Shown here piece by piece: positions 8,960-17,444 of a stretch of DNA of 64,000 nucleotides. A program made the translations under genes and the position numbers. The stretch is taken from positions 682,001 to 746,000 of the forward strand of contig NZ_JAJOYR010000001.1 in assembly GCF_021202945.1 (NCBI RefSeq), in the 5' to 3' direction. The first letter of the stretch is position 1. Each line of letters opens with the position of its first letter. This DNA comes from Stenotrophomonas sp. SY1 (GTDB lineage: Bacteria; Pseudomonadota; Gammaproteobacteria; Xanthomonadales; Xanthomonadaceae). The notes under the pieces are model-generated. The model was not told the DNA's origin. It did no database searches and saw nothing but the letters and a program-made list of their open reading frames with translations.

Positions 8960-11900
8960 TCAGTCGCCAAGCACTCCACTGACACCTACATACGCGCCAC
9001 TGCCGTCGCGGTTCTGGGTGAAGCCACCCTCCAAGCTCCAGCGCCCATTGTCCGCTGTACGACGCAGACTCAAGCCCACGGCGCCTTGATCGCGGTAAGC
9101 AGCAACGCCCGCGTAGTAGGTGGTTTTTCCCGGCACCCACGGCGCCTGCTTCACTGCCAATGCGCTGGCCACTGCTGCGTTCATATCGCGCCGCAGGTCG
9201 TTGTTGGACGTCCAAACGTCGTTCTGGATCTTCTCGATGCGGTCGTCCGTATAGCTGTTGGATTCGCTGATCGCATGGCGCACGCCGGCATTAAGCTGGC
9301 TGACATTGATGGCATCCGTATCTGCGATGCCCGGTGCCACGCCGGTGATCGTACGGCCACCAATATTCACTTCACCGGACGAGTTGCTGCTACCAACGTA
9401 GGCGGCGTTGTAGCCGGTCTGCGCACCAATCGCGGTCGCTGAGCCCTGTCCCAATGCCACGCTGTTGTCATGGCTAGCCTTAGCATTCTGGCCCAATGCG
9501 ACGCTGCTGCTGCCGCTAGCTATGGCCTGGTTGCCTACGGCAAGACTGTTGTCACCACTGGCGACAGCCCCGTTGCCACCAGCCGCCGCGTTGGCACCGA
9601 CAGGCGTCGGCGCAACATAGGCCTCGCCCTGCGTTATCTGGAACGGGCCGCTACCACCGTTCTCGATGTCGGTTACGCGGTTGTCGAACTCGTTGACCGT
9701 TACTGTCAGACCCTCGACATCACCCTCGACGGTGGTGACACGATCGCCGAGATCATTGATGTCGCCCTGGATGTCAGTGATGTCACCGCGGATATCAATG
9801 ATGTCGCCTTCGACCGTGGTGACGCGGTTATCTATCCCATCGATTCGGGTATTGACCTCTCCAATCTGATTGTTGGTGTACTCGTTCGATATATTGATTG
9901 CGTGAGCCACGCCGGCCTGCAGCTGACTAACGTTGACTGCATCAGTCTGCGCTGAGCCCGCGGCGACGCCGGTAACTTGGCGGCCACCGATGTTCATCTC
10001 ACCGGTAGAGCTGCTGTTGCCAACGTAGGCTCCTTCATAGCTCGCCTGGGCACCTACCGTAGTTACCGAGCCAGCGCCCAGCGCGATGCTGTTGGCGTGG
10101 TTTGTCACCGCGCCATATCCAATAGCCAGGCTATTGAGCCAGAGCGCCCGCGCACCAGAACCAAAGGCGAGACTCCCGGTACCGGCCGACACCGCACCGT
10201 AGCCGATAGCGACCGCTTCATCGCCCGCTGCCTTAGCCTCCTTACCCGCAGCAATGGCGTCGGAGCCTGTGGCGCCGTCGTTGCTGTAATTGCCGCCTTG
10301 CACGCCGTTGTCGTTCACGCTGTAGTAATGCGTCTTGGCTGCGTCCAACTGGTCCACGTTCACCGCGTCACCACCATCCACGCCAGCCGCCACGTTCTTG
10401 ATACGGGTGCCGCCGATCTTGGTGGTGCTGTTATAGGTGTCGCCACCCAGAGTGATGGTGTTGTAGTTGACCGTCCCGTCGCCGTTGAGGTCGTACTTCA
10501 CAGAGCCATGATCCAGTGTGTCGATCTCACCACTCAAGGTATCGATCGCCGAGTTGGTGGCGAACAACTGCGAACCATTGATCGCGTCAGTGCTGTCCGC
10601 GTTCAGACGGCCGGCGGCGACGTTGGTGATGGTCCGTTCGTTACCTACCGAGCCTACGCTGACGGTGCTGGTCGGGTTGGTGCCAGCGAAGCCGTAAGCA
10701 GTACCGGCAATGGTTGCACCAGCAGTACCTACCGCCACATCGGTCACCGAGCCTGCGCCCAGTGCCACGTCATTGGCGTTGACGGCTTGTGCTTCACGGC
10801 CCAGCGCCAAGCTGCTTTCACCGATGGAGGTGGCGTTGTAGCCTACCGCCGTGCTGCCCTGGCCTTCGGCCGAGGAGTCGCTCTGCACCAGGCCAGCTTC
10901 GTTGGTCCGCGCATAACGAATGCCCACGCCATGGGTGTCGGTGTAGGTGACACTAGTATCGCCAGCGATGTTGGTGATGGTGTCGCCCAGGTTCGTGACG
11001 TTTTCATTCGTCTCGTGCAGCTGCGAACCATTGATCACATCCGTAGAGGTGTCAGTGATCGCGCCCGCCGCGACGTTGGTCAGCACTTGAGCGGCACCCG
11101 GCGCGTTGGCATCGCCACCGGCCGCAATCAACGACAGTTGATCAGTGCCAGTGCGCTGCACCGGGCCGATCGTACCGTCGTTGAGGTTGTTGGTGATGTT
11201 GGTGATATCGGTGCTGTTCTGTTCAACCACCGAGTTGGTAACGAACAGTTGCGAACCATTGATCGCATCGGTGCTGTCCGCGTTCAGACGGCCGGCGGCG
11301 ACGTTGGTGATGGTCCTTTCATTACCTACCGAGCCTACGCTGACGGTGCTGGTCGGGTTGGTGCCAGCGAAGCCGTAAGCAGTACCGGCAATGGTTGCAC
11401 CAGCAGTACCTACCGCCACATCGGTCACCGAGCCTGCGCCCAGTGCCACGTCATTGGCGTTGACGGCTTGTGCTTCACGGCCCAGCGCCAAACTGCTCTC
11501 ACCGATGGAGGTGGCGTTGTAGCCCACCGCCGTGCTGCCTTGTCCTCCGGCTGAGGAGTCGCTCTGGGCCAGGCCAGATTCGTTGGTCCGCGCATAGCGA
11601 ATGCCTACGCCATGGGCGTCGGTGTAGGTGAGACTGGTGGCGCCAGCGATGTTGGTGATGGTGTCGCCCAGGTTCGTGACGTTTTCATTCGTCTCGTTGA
11701 GCTGCGACATGTTCACCGCATCGCTGTCGGCTACGCCGTTGGCCACGTTCGTAATCGTGGTGCCCCCGTTGTGCGTGACGCTGTCATAGGTGTCGCCCTG
11801 CAGGGTCACGCTGTTGTGGGTGCTGTCGTCGTACATCACCGCGTTGGCGGTGGCCATGCTCAACTGCGCCACGTTGACCGCATCGGTGCCAGCAAAACCT

Positions 11901-14900
11901 GCAGCGACGCCGGTGATCTGGCGGGTCTTGCCAGTAGCAGCATCGCCTACGCTGACGGCGCCCAGAGTGCTTTTCCAGGTGGCACTGGTATTGGTGGATG
12001 CCAGCTTCGTCAAGGGGTCGTACCCCGCAGCGCCGGCAGCGGTACTGGCCACCGAGCTTGCGCCAAGGGCAATACCGTTGGCGACGGAAACCGTCGCTAC
12101 GCTACCCAGGGCGATCGAGTTGACCGCTCCGGCGGAAACCGTCGCCGCATTTCCGATAGCAATGGCGCTGGTGGATCCGGTGTCAGCCTTCGCAGTGTTA
12201 CCAATTGCGATTGAGTTGGTCGCCGAAGTTGTGGCCTGGTAACCGATCGCCGCCGAGTTGTCGCCGTTGGCTTTGGACGCGTTTCCGACTGCCACCGCAC
12301 TGCCTCCGGACGCGGTGGCATTCGCGCCCAGTGCGGCGCTGTAGGAGCCACTGGCAGAGGCAGTGTGCCCCAATGCTGAAGCCGCAGGCCCACTCGCCTT
12401 GGCATTGTTCCCCAGTGCAGTCGTGTTATTGCTCGTTGCTGCGGCGGATGTCCCGATGGCCAACGCATGGTCGCTGGAAGCGGTCGCATTCAGACCAATG
12501 GCGATCATGTCACTATGGGCTGGATTGGCACTCGACGCCGTTGCGTTATGACCCACTGCAATGGTATCGAGGTTGGTGGCCTTCGCCACATTCCCTACGG
12601 CAATGCCACTTTGACCAGCGGCGGCTGCGCCTATACCAGCCGCCAGAGCGTTGATGCCGGTCGCACCGTCGTTGTCGAAGTTGCTTCTAGCTATGCCACC
12701 GTCGTTCACGCTGTAGTAGTGGGTCGTTGAAGCTGTCACTGCTTTCTTCAACTGAGCCACGTTCACGGCGTCAGTATCCAGCGCGCCTGCGGCCAGGTTC
12801 GTGATCTGGCGGGTCTTGAAGTTGAGGGCTTCGCCGACGCTGACAGCGCCGGACGTGCTCCTCCACGTCGAAGTGGCGTTGGTCGATGCGGCCTTGGTAA
12901 CAGCGTCATAACCCGCCACGCCTGCCGCAATGTCAGCCACCGAGGACTTGCCCAGCGCAACGCCCTCCGTCACCGATACTTTAGTATTGCTGCCCAGTGC
13001 CACGGAGTAGTCTCCCAAGGCCCTGGCGTCGTAACCATAGGCGGCAGAACTCTGGCCGGTGGCCTTGGACAAGTATCCAGAGGTCAACGATGCTTTCTGC
13101 GCTAGAGAGGAGACGCCCACCGCCACCGAGAAATCGTCTGCGGCATCGGCCCCTGCGCCCAGTGCCGTTGAGTTCAGCGTCCTGGCTTTGGCGTTGTAAC
13201 CCATGGCGGTAGCACTGCCGCCAGTGGCCTTGGCTCCATCGCCTATGGCAATGTTTCCCGCACCGGTGCCCAATGCTGCAGCCTGGTAGCCAATAGCGAC
13301 GCCGTAGATGCTATCAACCTGCGATGAGCTGCCGATAGCCACTGCATGGCCTATCGATGCAGTCGCGGCATCACCGATGGCAATGGAGCGATCGCCAGAT
13401 GCAGAGCCACGCACGGCAATGGACATACCCCCACTGGCCTTCGCCCCGTACCCAAGGGCCGTGGCGGAAGTCCCGCTGGCAGAGGCATTGAAGCCAGCGG
13501 CAAGTGCATTAGTGCCCGTGGCGCCGTCGTTGTTGTAGTTACCTCCGACTATGCCGTTGTCGTTCACGCTGTAATAGTGCGTAGCCGAGCCGGACACAAC
13601 GTTCTTCAGTTGGGCTACGTTGACCGCATCAGTGTCGGCGAAACCGGCAGCCACGCTGGTGATCTGGCGGGTCTTGCCATTGGCTTCGTCGCCAACGCTG
13701 AGCGCTCCCAGGGTGCTTGTCCAAGTTGCGGAGGTGCTGGCCGAGGCCGCCTTGATCGCTGGGTCGTAGCCAGCCACGCCAGGATTCGTTTTGGCTACTG
13801 AAAAGCTGCCTAGCGCCACGCTGTCGTCCAAGAGAGCGCTTGCGCCAGCGCCATAGGCACCACCCACTGCCACCGCGCCATACCCGAGAGCCTGGCTGTA
13901 GCTGCCCACGGAGACGGAATAGTAGCCTGTTGCGGAAACGTTGTAGCCCATTGCAGTGGCGCCAATCATCGTCGCATTGGCCAGATGACCCACTGCAACA
14001 GCACTCTCTCCAGCACTGCTCCCTGAACCAACCGCTGTTCCGTCATAATCCGCGTTGGTGGCAAAACCCAACGCCGTGGCTCCTTGGAAGCGAGCAGCGG
14101 CATTGCGCCCCAGCGCCGTACTGAAATGACCGCTAGCAACGGCTTTATCACCCATTGCAACGGAGGCGGTTCCATGCGCCTCAGCGGCACTACCAATGGC
14201 GATCGAATCGTTTGAGGTGACACTGGTCTCGTGGCCTATCGCAATCGAACTCGTTCCGTCGACTGAGGCGGAATCACCAATGGAAATGGCGCTATCACCT
14301 TCGGAATATGCCGCAACGCCCACTGCGATGGTGGATTCGCCAACAGCCATCGCCTGCTCACCCAGCGCGACGCTATGATCCCCAGTGGCATTTGCCGCCG
14401 AACCAATCGCAATGCCGCTCATGCCGCTGGCGAGCGTTGATTCGCCGAGCGACAAGCTTTTGTCCCCAGTCGCGGCCGCATCTGCGCCCAAAGCCGCTGA
14501 ACTCTCACCTGAGGCGGTAGAATTGACACCTAAGGAAGTTGCCCAGTTGCCACTTGCATCTGCATTCTCACCGAGCGCTGTCGATTGGATGCCTAATGCC
14601 TTAGCCTCTGCGCCAATGGCTACCGCACCACCACTACCACCCCCGGCGCTTGCTTGGGGACCTCCTGCCTGGGCTGCGTAACCGATGGCAACGTTGGGTA
14701 TCTGAAAGGCAGCTGCAGGCTGCAATCCAGCGACAGTTCCTCCGTCGCCGATTGCAATATTACGAGCATCGCCAGAATCACTAGCGCCCGCAGCAACATA
14801 CGCCGACGCCGACCCAGCCAAACAGGCTATAGTCAATGCAACACCGGAGGTCGCACCAATGCGGGCAACTGAACGGCGGCCTCCACCTTTTCGCTTGCCT

Positions 14901-14983
14901 TTCCCTCTGGCAGAAGCGAATTCACTTGCGGCCACCCAAGTGCCGAGCGCTGCATTCCAGACCGAACAGAAGATTTTGTTCAC
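8960..14983 (-). CDS. Trimeric autotransporter adhesin (YadA/Hia-like, type Vc)
   Basis: A 2007-residue surface adhesin. It starts with an extended signal peptide (ESPR: M-N-K-I-F-C-S-V-W-N, then W-V-A-A-S-E), a second hydrophobic stretch near 45-65, and a GTG start behind AAGGAG. The passenger is mostly YadA-head repeats (S-x-A-x-G-x-x-A-x-A-x-G) broken by neck segments of the form T-D-A-V-N-V-A-Q-L. Near 1720-1780 comes a coiled-coil stalk rich in D-I-x-G-D-I-T-D-I, then two more head/neck blocks, and a YadA anchor domain in the last ~80 residues. It ends in G-V-L-G-D, whereas a final aromatic residue is usual. Two nearly identical in-frame blocks lie at 10556-11016 and 11237-11697. It is flanked by a TPR-like gene and a TpgA-like gene on the same strand. 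Confidence 0.96.
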   Translation of the reverse strand: MNKIFCSVWNAALGTWVAASEFASARGKGKRKGGGRRSVARIGATSGVALTIACLAGSASAYVAAGASDSGDARNIAIGDGGTVAGLQPAAAFQIPNVAIGYAAQAGGPQASAGGGSGGAVAIGAEAKALGIQSTALGENADASGNWATSLGVNSTASGESSAALGADAAATGDKSLSLGESTLASGMSGIAIGSAANATGDHSVALGEQAMAVGESTIAVGVAAYSEGDSAISIGDSASVDGTSSIAIGHETSVTSNDSIAIGSAAEAHGTASVAMGDKAVASGHFSTALGRNAAARFQGATALGFATNADYDGTAVGSGSSAGESAVAVGHLANATMIGATAMGYNVSATGYYSVSVGSYSQALGYGAVAVGGAYGAGASALLDDSVALGSFSVAKTNPGVAGYDPAIKAASASTSATWTSTLGALSVGDEANGKTRQITSVAAGFADTDAVNVAQLKNVVSGSATHYYSVNDNGIVGGNYNNDGATGTNALAAGFNASASGTSATALGYGAKASGGMSIAVRGSASGDRSIAIGDAATASIGHAVAIGSSSQVDSIYGVAIGYQAAALGTGAGNIAIGDGAKATGGSATAMGYNAKARTLNSTALGAGADAADDFSVAVGVSSLAQKASLTSGYLSKATGQSSAAYGYDARALGDYSVALGSNTKVSVTEGVALGKSSVADIAAGVAGYDAVTKAASTNATSTWRSTSGAVSVGEALNFKTRQITNLAAGALDTDAVNVAQLKKAVTASTTHYYSVNDGGIARSNFDNDGATGINALAAGIGAAAAGQSGIAVGNVAKATNLDTIAVGHNATASSANPAHSDMIAIGLNATASSDHALAIGTSAAATSNNTTALGNNAKASGPAASALGHTASASGSYSAALGANATASGGSAVAVGNASKANGDNSAAIGYQATTSATNSIAIGNTAKADTGSTSAIAIGNAATVSAGAVNSIALGSVATVSVANGIALGASSVASTAAGAAGYDPLTKLASTNTSATWKSTLGAVSVGDAATGKTRQITGVAAGFAGTDAVNVAQLSMATANAVMYDDSTHNSVTLQGDTYDSVTHNGGTTITNVANGVADSDAVNMSQLNETNENVTNLGDTITNIAGATSLTYTDAHGVGIRYARTNESGLAQSDSSAGGQGSTAVGYNATSIGESSLALGREAQAVNANDVALGAGSVTDVAVGTAGATIAGTAYGFAGTNPTSTVSVGSVGNERTITNVAAGRLNADSTDAINGSQLFVTNSVVEQNSTDITNITNNLNDGTIGPVQRTGTDQLSLIAAGGDANAPGAAQVLTNVAAGAITDTSTDVINGSQLHETNENVTNLGDTITNIAGDTSVTYTDTHGVGIRYARTNEAGLVQSDSSAEGQGSTAVGYNATSIGESSLALGREAQAVNANDVALGAGSVTDVAVGTAGATIAGTAYGFAGTNPTSTVSVGSVGNERTITNVAAGRLNADSTDAINGSQLFATNSAIDTLSGEIDTLDHGSVKYDLNGDGTVNYNTITLGGDTYNSTTKIGGTRIKNVAAGVDGGDAVNVDQLDAAKTHYYSVNDNGVQGGNYSNDGATGSDAIAAGKEAKAAGDEAVAIGYGAVSAGTGSLAFGSGARALWLNSLAIGYGAVTNHANSIALGAGSVTTVGAQASYEGAYVGNSSSTGEMNIGGRQVTGVAAGSAQTDAVNVSQLQAGVAHAINISNEYTNNQIGEVNTRIDGIDNRVTTVEGDIIDIRGDITDIQGDINDLGDRVTTVEGDVEGLTVTVNEFDNRVTDIENGGSGPFQITQGEAYVAPTPVGANAAAGGNGAVASGDNSLAVGNQAIASGSSSVALGQNAKASHDNSVALGQGSATAIGAQTGYNAAYVGSSNSSGEVNIGGRTITGVAPGIADTDAINVSQLNAGVRHAISESNSYTDDRIEKIQNDVWTSNNDLRRDMNAAVASALAVKQAPWVPGKTTYYAGVAAYRDQGAVGLSLRRTADNGRWSLEGGFTQNRDGSGAYVGVSGVLGD
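10556..11016 (-). repeat. Internal direct repeat of the trimeric adhesin, copy 1
   Basis: About 460 bp nearly identical to 11237-11697, offset exactly 681 bp (227 codons), so the repeat keeps frame. It encodes a head block (beginning T-Y-T-D), a head/neck segment and the neck ending D-A-I-N-G-S-Q-L-F. A few differences are seen, such as S-V versus L-T before T-Y-T-D. Confidence 0.9.
11237..11697 (-). repeat. Internal direct repeat of the trimeric adhesin, copy 2
   Basis: Second copy of the in-frame block at 10556-11016, 681 bp away. The high nucleotide identity, including synonymous positions, suggests recent duplication or gene conversion. Confidence 0.9.
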
Positions 14984-15036
14984 AAGCTCTCCTTCCCTGA
15001 ACGCTGAGGTCCCGGGAATTACTGATATCAGGTTGA

Positions 15037-15876
15037 TTAGCGAGAAACGGCTAGCGCAGTGATCGCGCTTCGTAAGAGCGGTCGCTCGATCGACTCGCTG
15101 GCATGTGGTAACTCGCGCTGATATAGACTCAGCGCGGCTGATTCATCTTGACGAACGTACTGCAGATAACCGCCGGCGAAGAAGGCAGCCTCGGCTCGCG
15201 CATCACGACGCTGCGGCTCCTGGACAGCCACTCTGTCGATAGCTGCAAATACAGCATCTATCGTACCTTGACCACCATAGAGCTCCACCAAGGCTTGATG
15301 ATAAGTGCCTTGCTTCCCGATCATTGCTGCATGTTCAAGCAGCATCTTGTGCAATTCTTCCGATTTTCCCGAATGAGTGCGAGCTGCAAGCCATAGCTGC
15401 CATAGCTGTGCATAGCTCGAATCCCGGACATCTTCACTATTTGCAATACGGGAGAAAGCAACTTTTGCTTCGCTGAAGCGCCCCAGCGCGACAAGATTGA
15501 CGGCCGATGGCACGGCTGCTCGGTTCTTGAGCTCGGTCCCATCCAAAGCGTCGAACAATACCCGCGCTTGAGCATGGAGGCTTTCAGCATCAAGCGCGAT
15601 CGCCGAGCTATAGGTTGCTACCGGATTCACACGCGCTTGCGCACTTGGGTGATTAATAGCGGAAGCCCCCTGTGCGGCAACGCAATCTCTCGATACACCT
15701 GCAATTAGTGCGACCAGTAGTGCAGCGCTGTGGACACCGAAACGGGTGCGACACAACAAGCCACGCTTTTGATTTGGGAAGGAACACGAAAGTCCTTTTC
15801 CAAGTCCCGAAGCCTGCCTTAGCATCTCGATAGATAGAATGGGCACATTGAATCTAGTAGACATACTGCTGACCAC
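15037..15876 (-). CDS. Exported TPR-like protein upstream of the trimeric adhesin
   Basis: A protein of up to 279 residues, not recognised as a named family. A hydrophobic segment at about 50-68 (A-A-L-L-V-A-L-I-A-G-V) ending near C-V-A-A-Q-G looks like a signal peptide, implying either a long leader or an internal start. The rest is alpha-helical with TPR-like helix pairs, such as A-L-G-R-F-S-E-A-K-V-A-F and A-L-S-L-Y-Q-R-E-L. The longest frame uses a GTG at 15876; an ATG four codons in is also possible. It ends 53 bp before the adhesin start on the same strand, so TPR gene, adhesin and TpgA-like gene probably form one transcript. A role in adhesin biogenesis is inference. Confidence 0.75.
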   Translation of the reverse strand: MVSSMSTRFNVPILSIEMLRQASGLGKGLSCSFPNQKRGLLCRTRFGVHSAALLVALIAGVSRDCVAAQGASAINHPSAQARVNPVATYSSAIALDAESLHAQARVLFDALDGTELKNRAAVPSAVNLVALGRFSEAKVAFSRIANSEDVRDSSYAQLWQLWLAARTHSGKSEELHKMLLEHAAMIGKQGTYHQALVELYGGQGTIDAVFAAIDRVAVQEPQRRDARAEAAFFAGGYLQYVRQDESAALSLYQRELPHASESIERPLLRSAITALAVSR

Positions 15877-16192
15877 TACTGCCTATTGTTTAGGTAGGTG
15901 TGAGGATGCAGCACCTCTCAGAGTGGGTCTATACGACTAATCTGAGGACCGGCGCAGTATTTCAATGCTTCTAGAAGAGTGGCCGATGTCAGAAGCTAAG
16001 CCTTCTGATGTGCCTTCCTAGGGAGTTGCCATTGGAGAACTCGTTCTACTGACGGGCAGATCATTGCCGTGATCCAGCAAGCAGGTACCGAGACACTCAC
16101 TCCAGAGTTGTTCGATGAGAAGAGCATCAGTTCGAGTAACCTCTGCACATGCCCAAGTGGGCGATGCCCCCCGCTTTTGAATCGCAGGCCGA
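15877..16192. other. Intergenic stretch between the adhesin operon and an IS remnant
   Basis: About 315 bp with no supported gene. It should contain the promoter of the minus-strand TPR/adhesin operon, but no clear -35/-10 pair stands out. Confidence 0.4.
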
Positions 16193-17336
16193 TTTTTGAG
16201 TCCAATCCCCAACGAGACGAAGATTGGACGTGAAGTAACGCTTTTCCGAAGAGCAGATCATCGGCTTCCTGCGTGAGGCCGAGGCCGGAAAACTGGTCAA
16301 GGAACAGTGCCGAGGGCATGGTTTCAGCGAGGCATCGTATGACCTATGGCGCAGCAGATTCGGTGGGATGACCGTGCCAGATGCAAAGCGGTTGAAGGAT
16401 CTTGAGGCGAAGAACGCTCGGCTTAAGAAGCTACTGGCCGAACAGATGTTCGAGAATGACGTGATCAACGACGCCCCGCGAAGAAAATGGTGATCGCACC
16501 GGCACATAGAGTGCTGGTGCGACACTTGGTAGAGCGGGGGCTGAGCGAGCGCCGGGCGTTGGCGGTGGTGCGGATGAGCGCCAGCGCTTTGCGTTACACG
16601 CCCCATCCTGACCGCAGTGTCGAGCTGCGCGAGCGCATCCAGGCTCCGGCGCAGCGGCACAAGTGCTACGGCGTGGGGATGATCCATTTGAACTTCAGCA
16701 GGAGCAGTGGCCGGGGAACTACAAGCGTGTAGAGCAGTTGTACCAAGAAGCCCAACTGCAAGTGCGGCGACGCAAGCGCAAAATGGTCGCCGTGGGCGAG
16801 CGGCAGCCGTTGCCGCGACCTGAGATGGCCAACTAGGTCTGGTCCATGGACTTCAATTCGACCGCACCGCCGAGGGCCGGGTGATCAAGGCACTGACAAT
16901 CGTTGACGATGCCACGCACGAAGCGGTGGCAATCGAGGTGGAACGAGCGATCCCCGACCATCGAGAGACGCGGGTACTGGAATATTTGGCGCAAACGCGT
17001 GGCTTGCCGCAGGTGATCCGGACGGACAACGGGAAGGAGTTCTGTGGCAAGGCGAGGGTGACATGGGCACACGAACGCGGTGTGCAACTTCAGTTGATCC
17101 AGCCGGGCAAACCAAACCAGAGTGCTTACATCGAGAGCTTCAATGGGTGCCTACGCGATGAATGCCTCAACGAGTACTGGTTCCCGACACCACTGCACGC
17201 CCGTATCGAGATCGAAATGTGGCGGAGGGAATACAACGAGGAGCCGCCGAAGGAATTGCTAGGCGGACCGACGCCAGCCGCTTATGCAGAACAACTGGCT
17301 GCAAAAGCCGCTAGGATTAACCCCGGACTCTAAAGA
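16193..17336 (+). mobile_element. Decayed IS3-family insertion sequence (element 1)
   Basis: Both transposase frames of an IS3-family element are recognisable but broken. OrfA (about 16235-16490) reads R-F-S-E-E-Q-I-I-G-F-L-R-E-A and ends in a leucine zipper, but an in-frame TAA takes the third codon position. OrfB starts near 16487 and is interrupted by at least two frameshifts and a stop (TAG at about 16832). The DDE core survives in pieces: W-S-M-D-F near 16845, R-T-D-N-G near 17020 and Y-I-E-S-F-N-G near 17130. Candidate imperfect ends share T-T-T-x-GAGTCC: left 16193-16203, right 17325-17336 inverted. No target duplication was found. It cannot encode a functional transposase. Confidence 0.85.
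16881..17333 (+). pseudogene. IS3-family OrfB integrase-core fragment
   Basis: The longest intact piece of the element-1 transposase (150 residues). It carries the second Asp (T-D-N-G-K-E-F) and the Glu (Y-I-E-S-F-N-G) of the DDE triad and the C-terminal R-D-E-C-L-N-E segment. The first Asp is upstream in another frame, so the fragment is inactive. Confidence 0.85.
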
Positions 17337-17444
17337 GTCCCGCTACTGAAAGCGGGGGATGTCGGTCCGACGTCCAAGCCTGACAAGAAGTCCACGGCCC
17401 GTAAGGGCCGTGGTTCCTGCTGCATCGGCGGGGGAAGCTGCCGA

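Noticed and set aside
9977..11554. A 525-codon plus-strand open frame with repeats
   Set aside because: It is antisense to the repeated head region of the trimeric adhesin; its repeats simply mirror the adhesin repeats.
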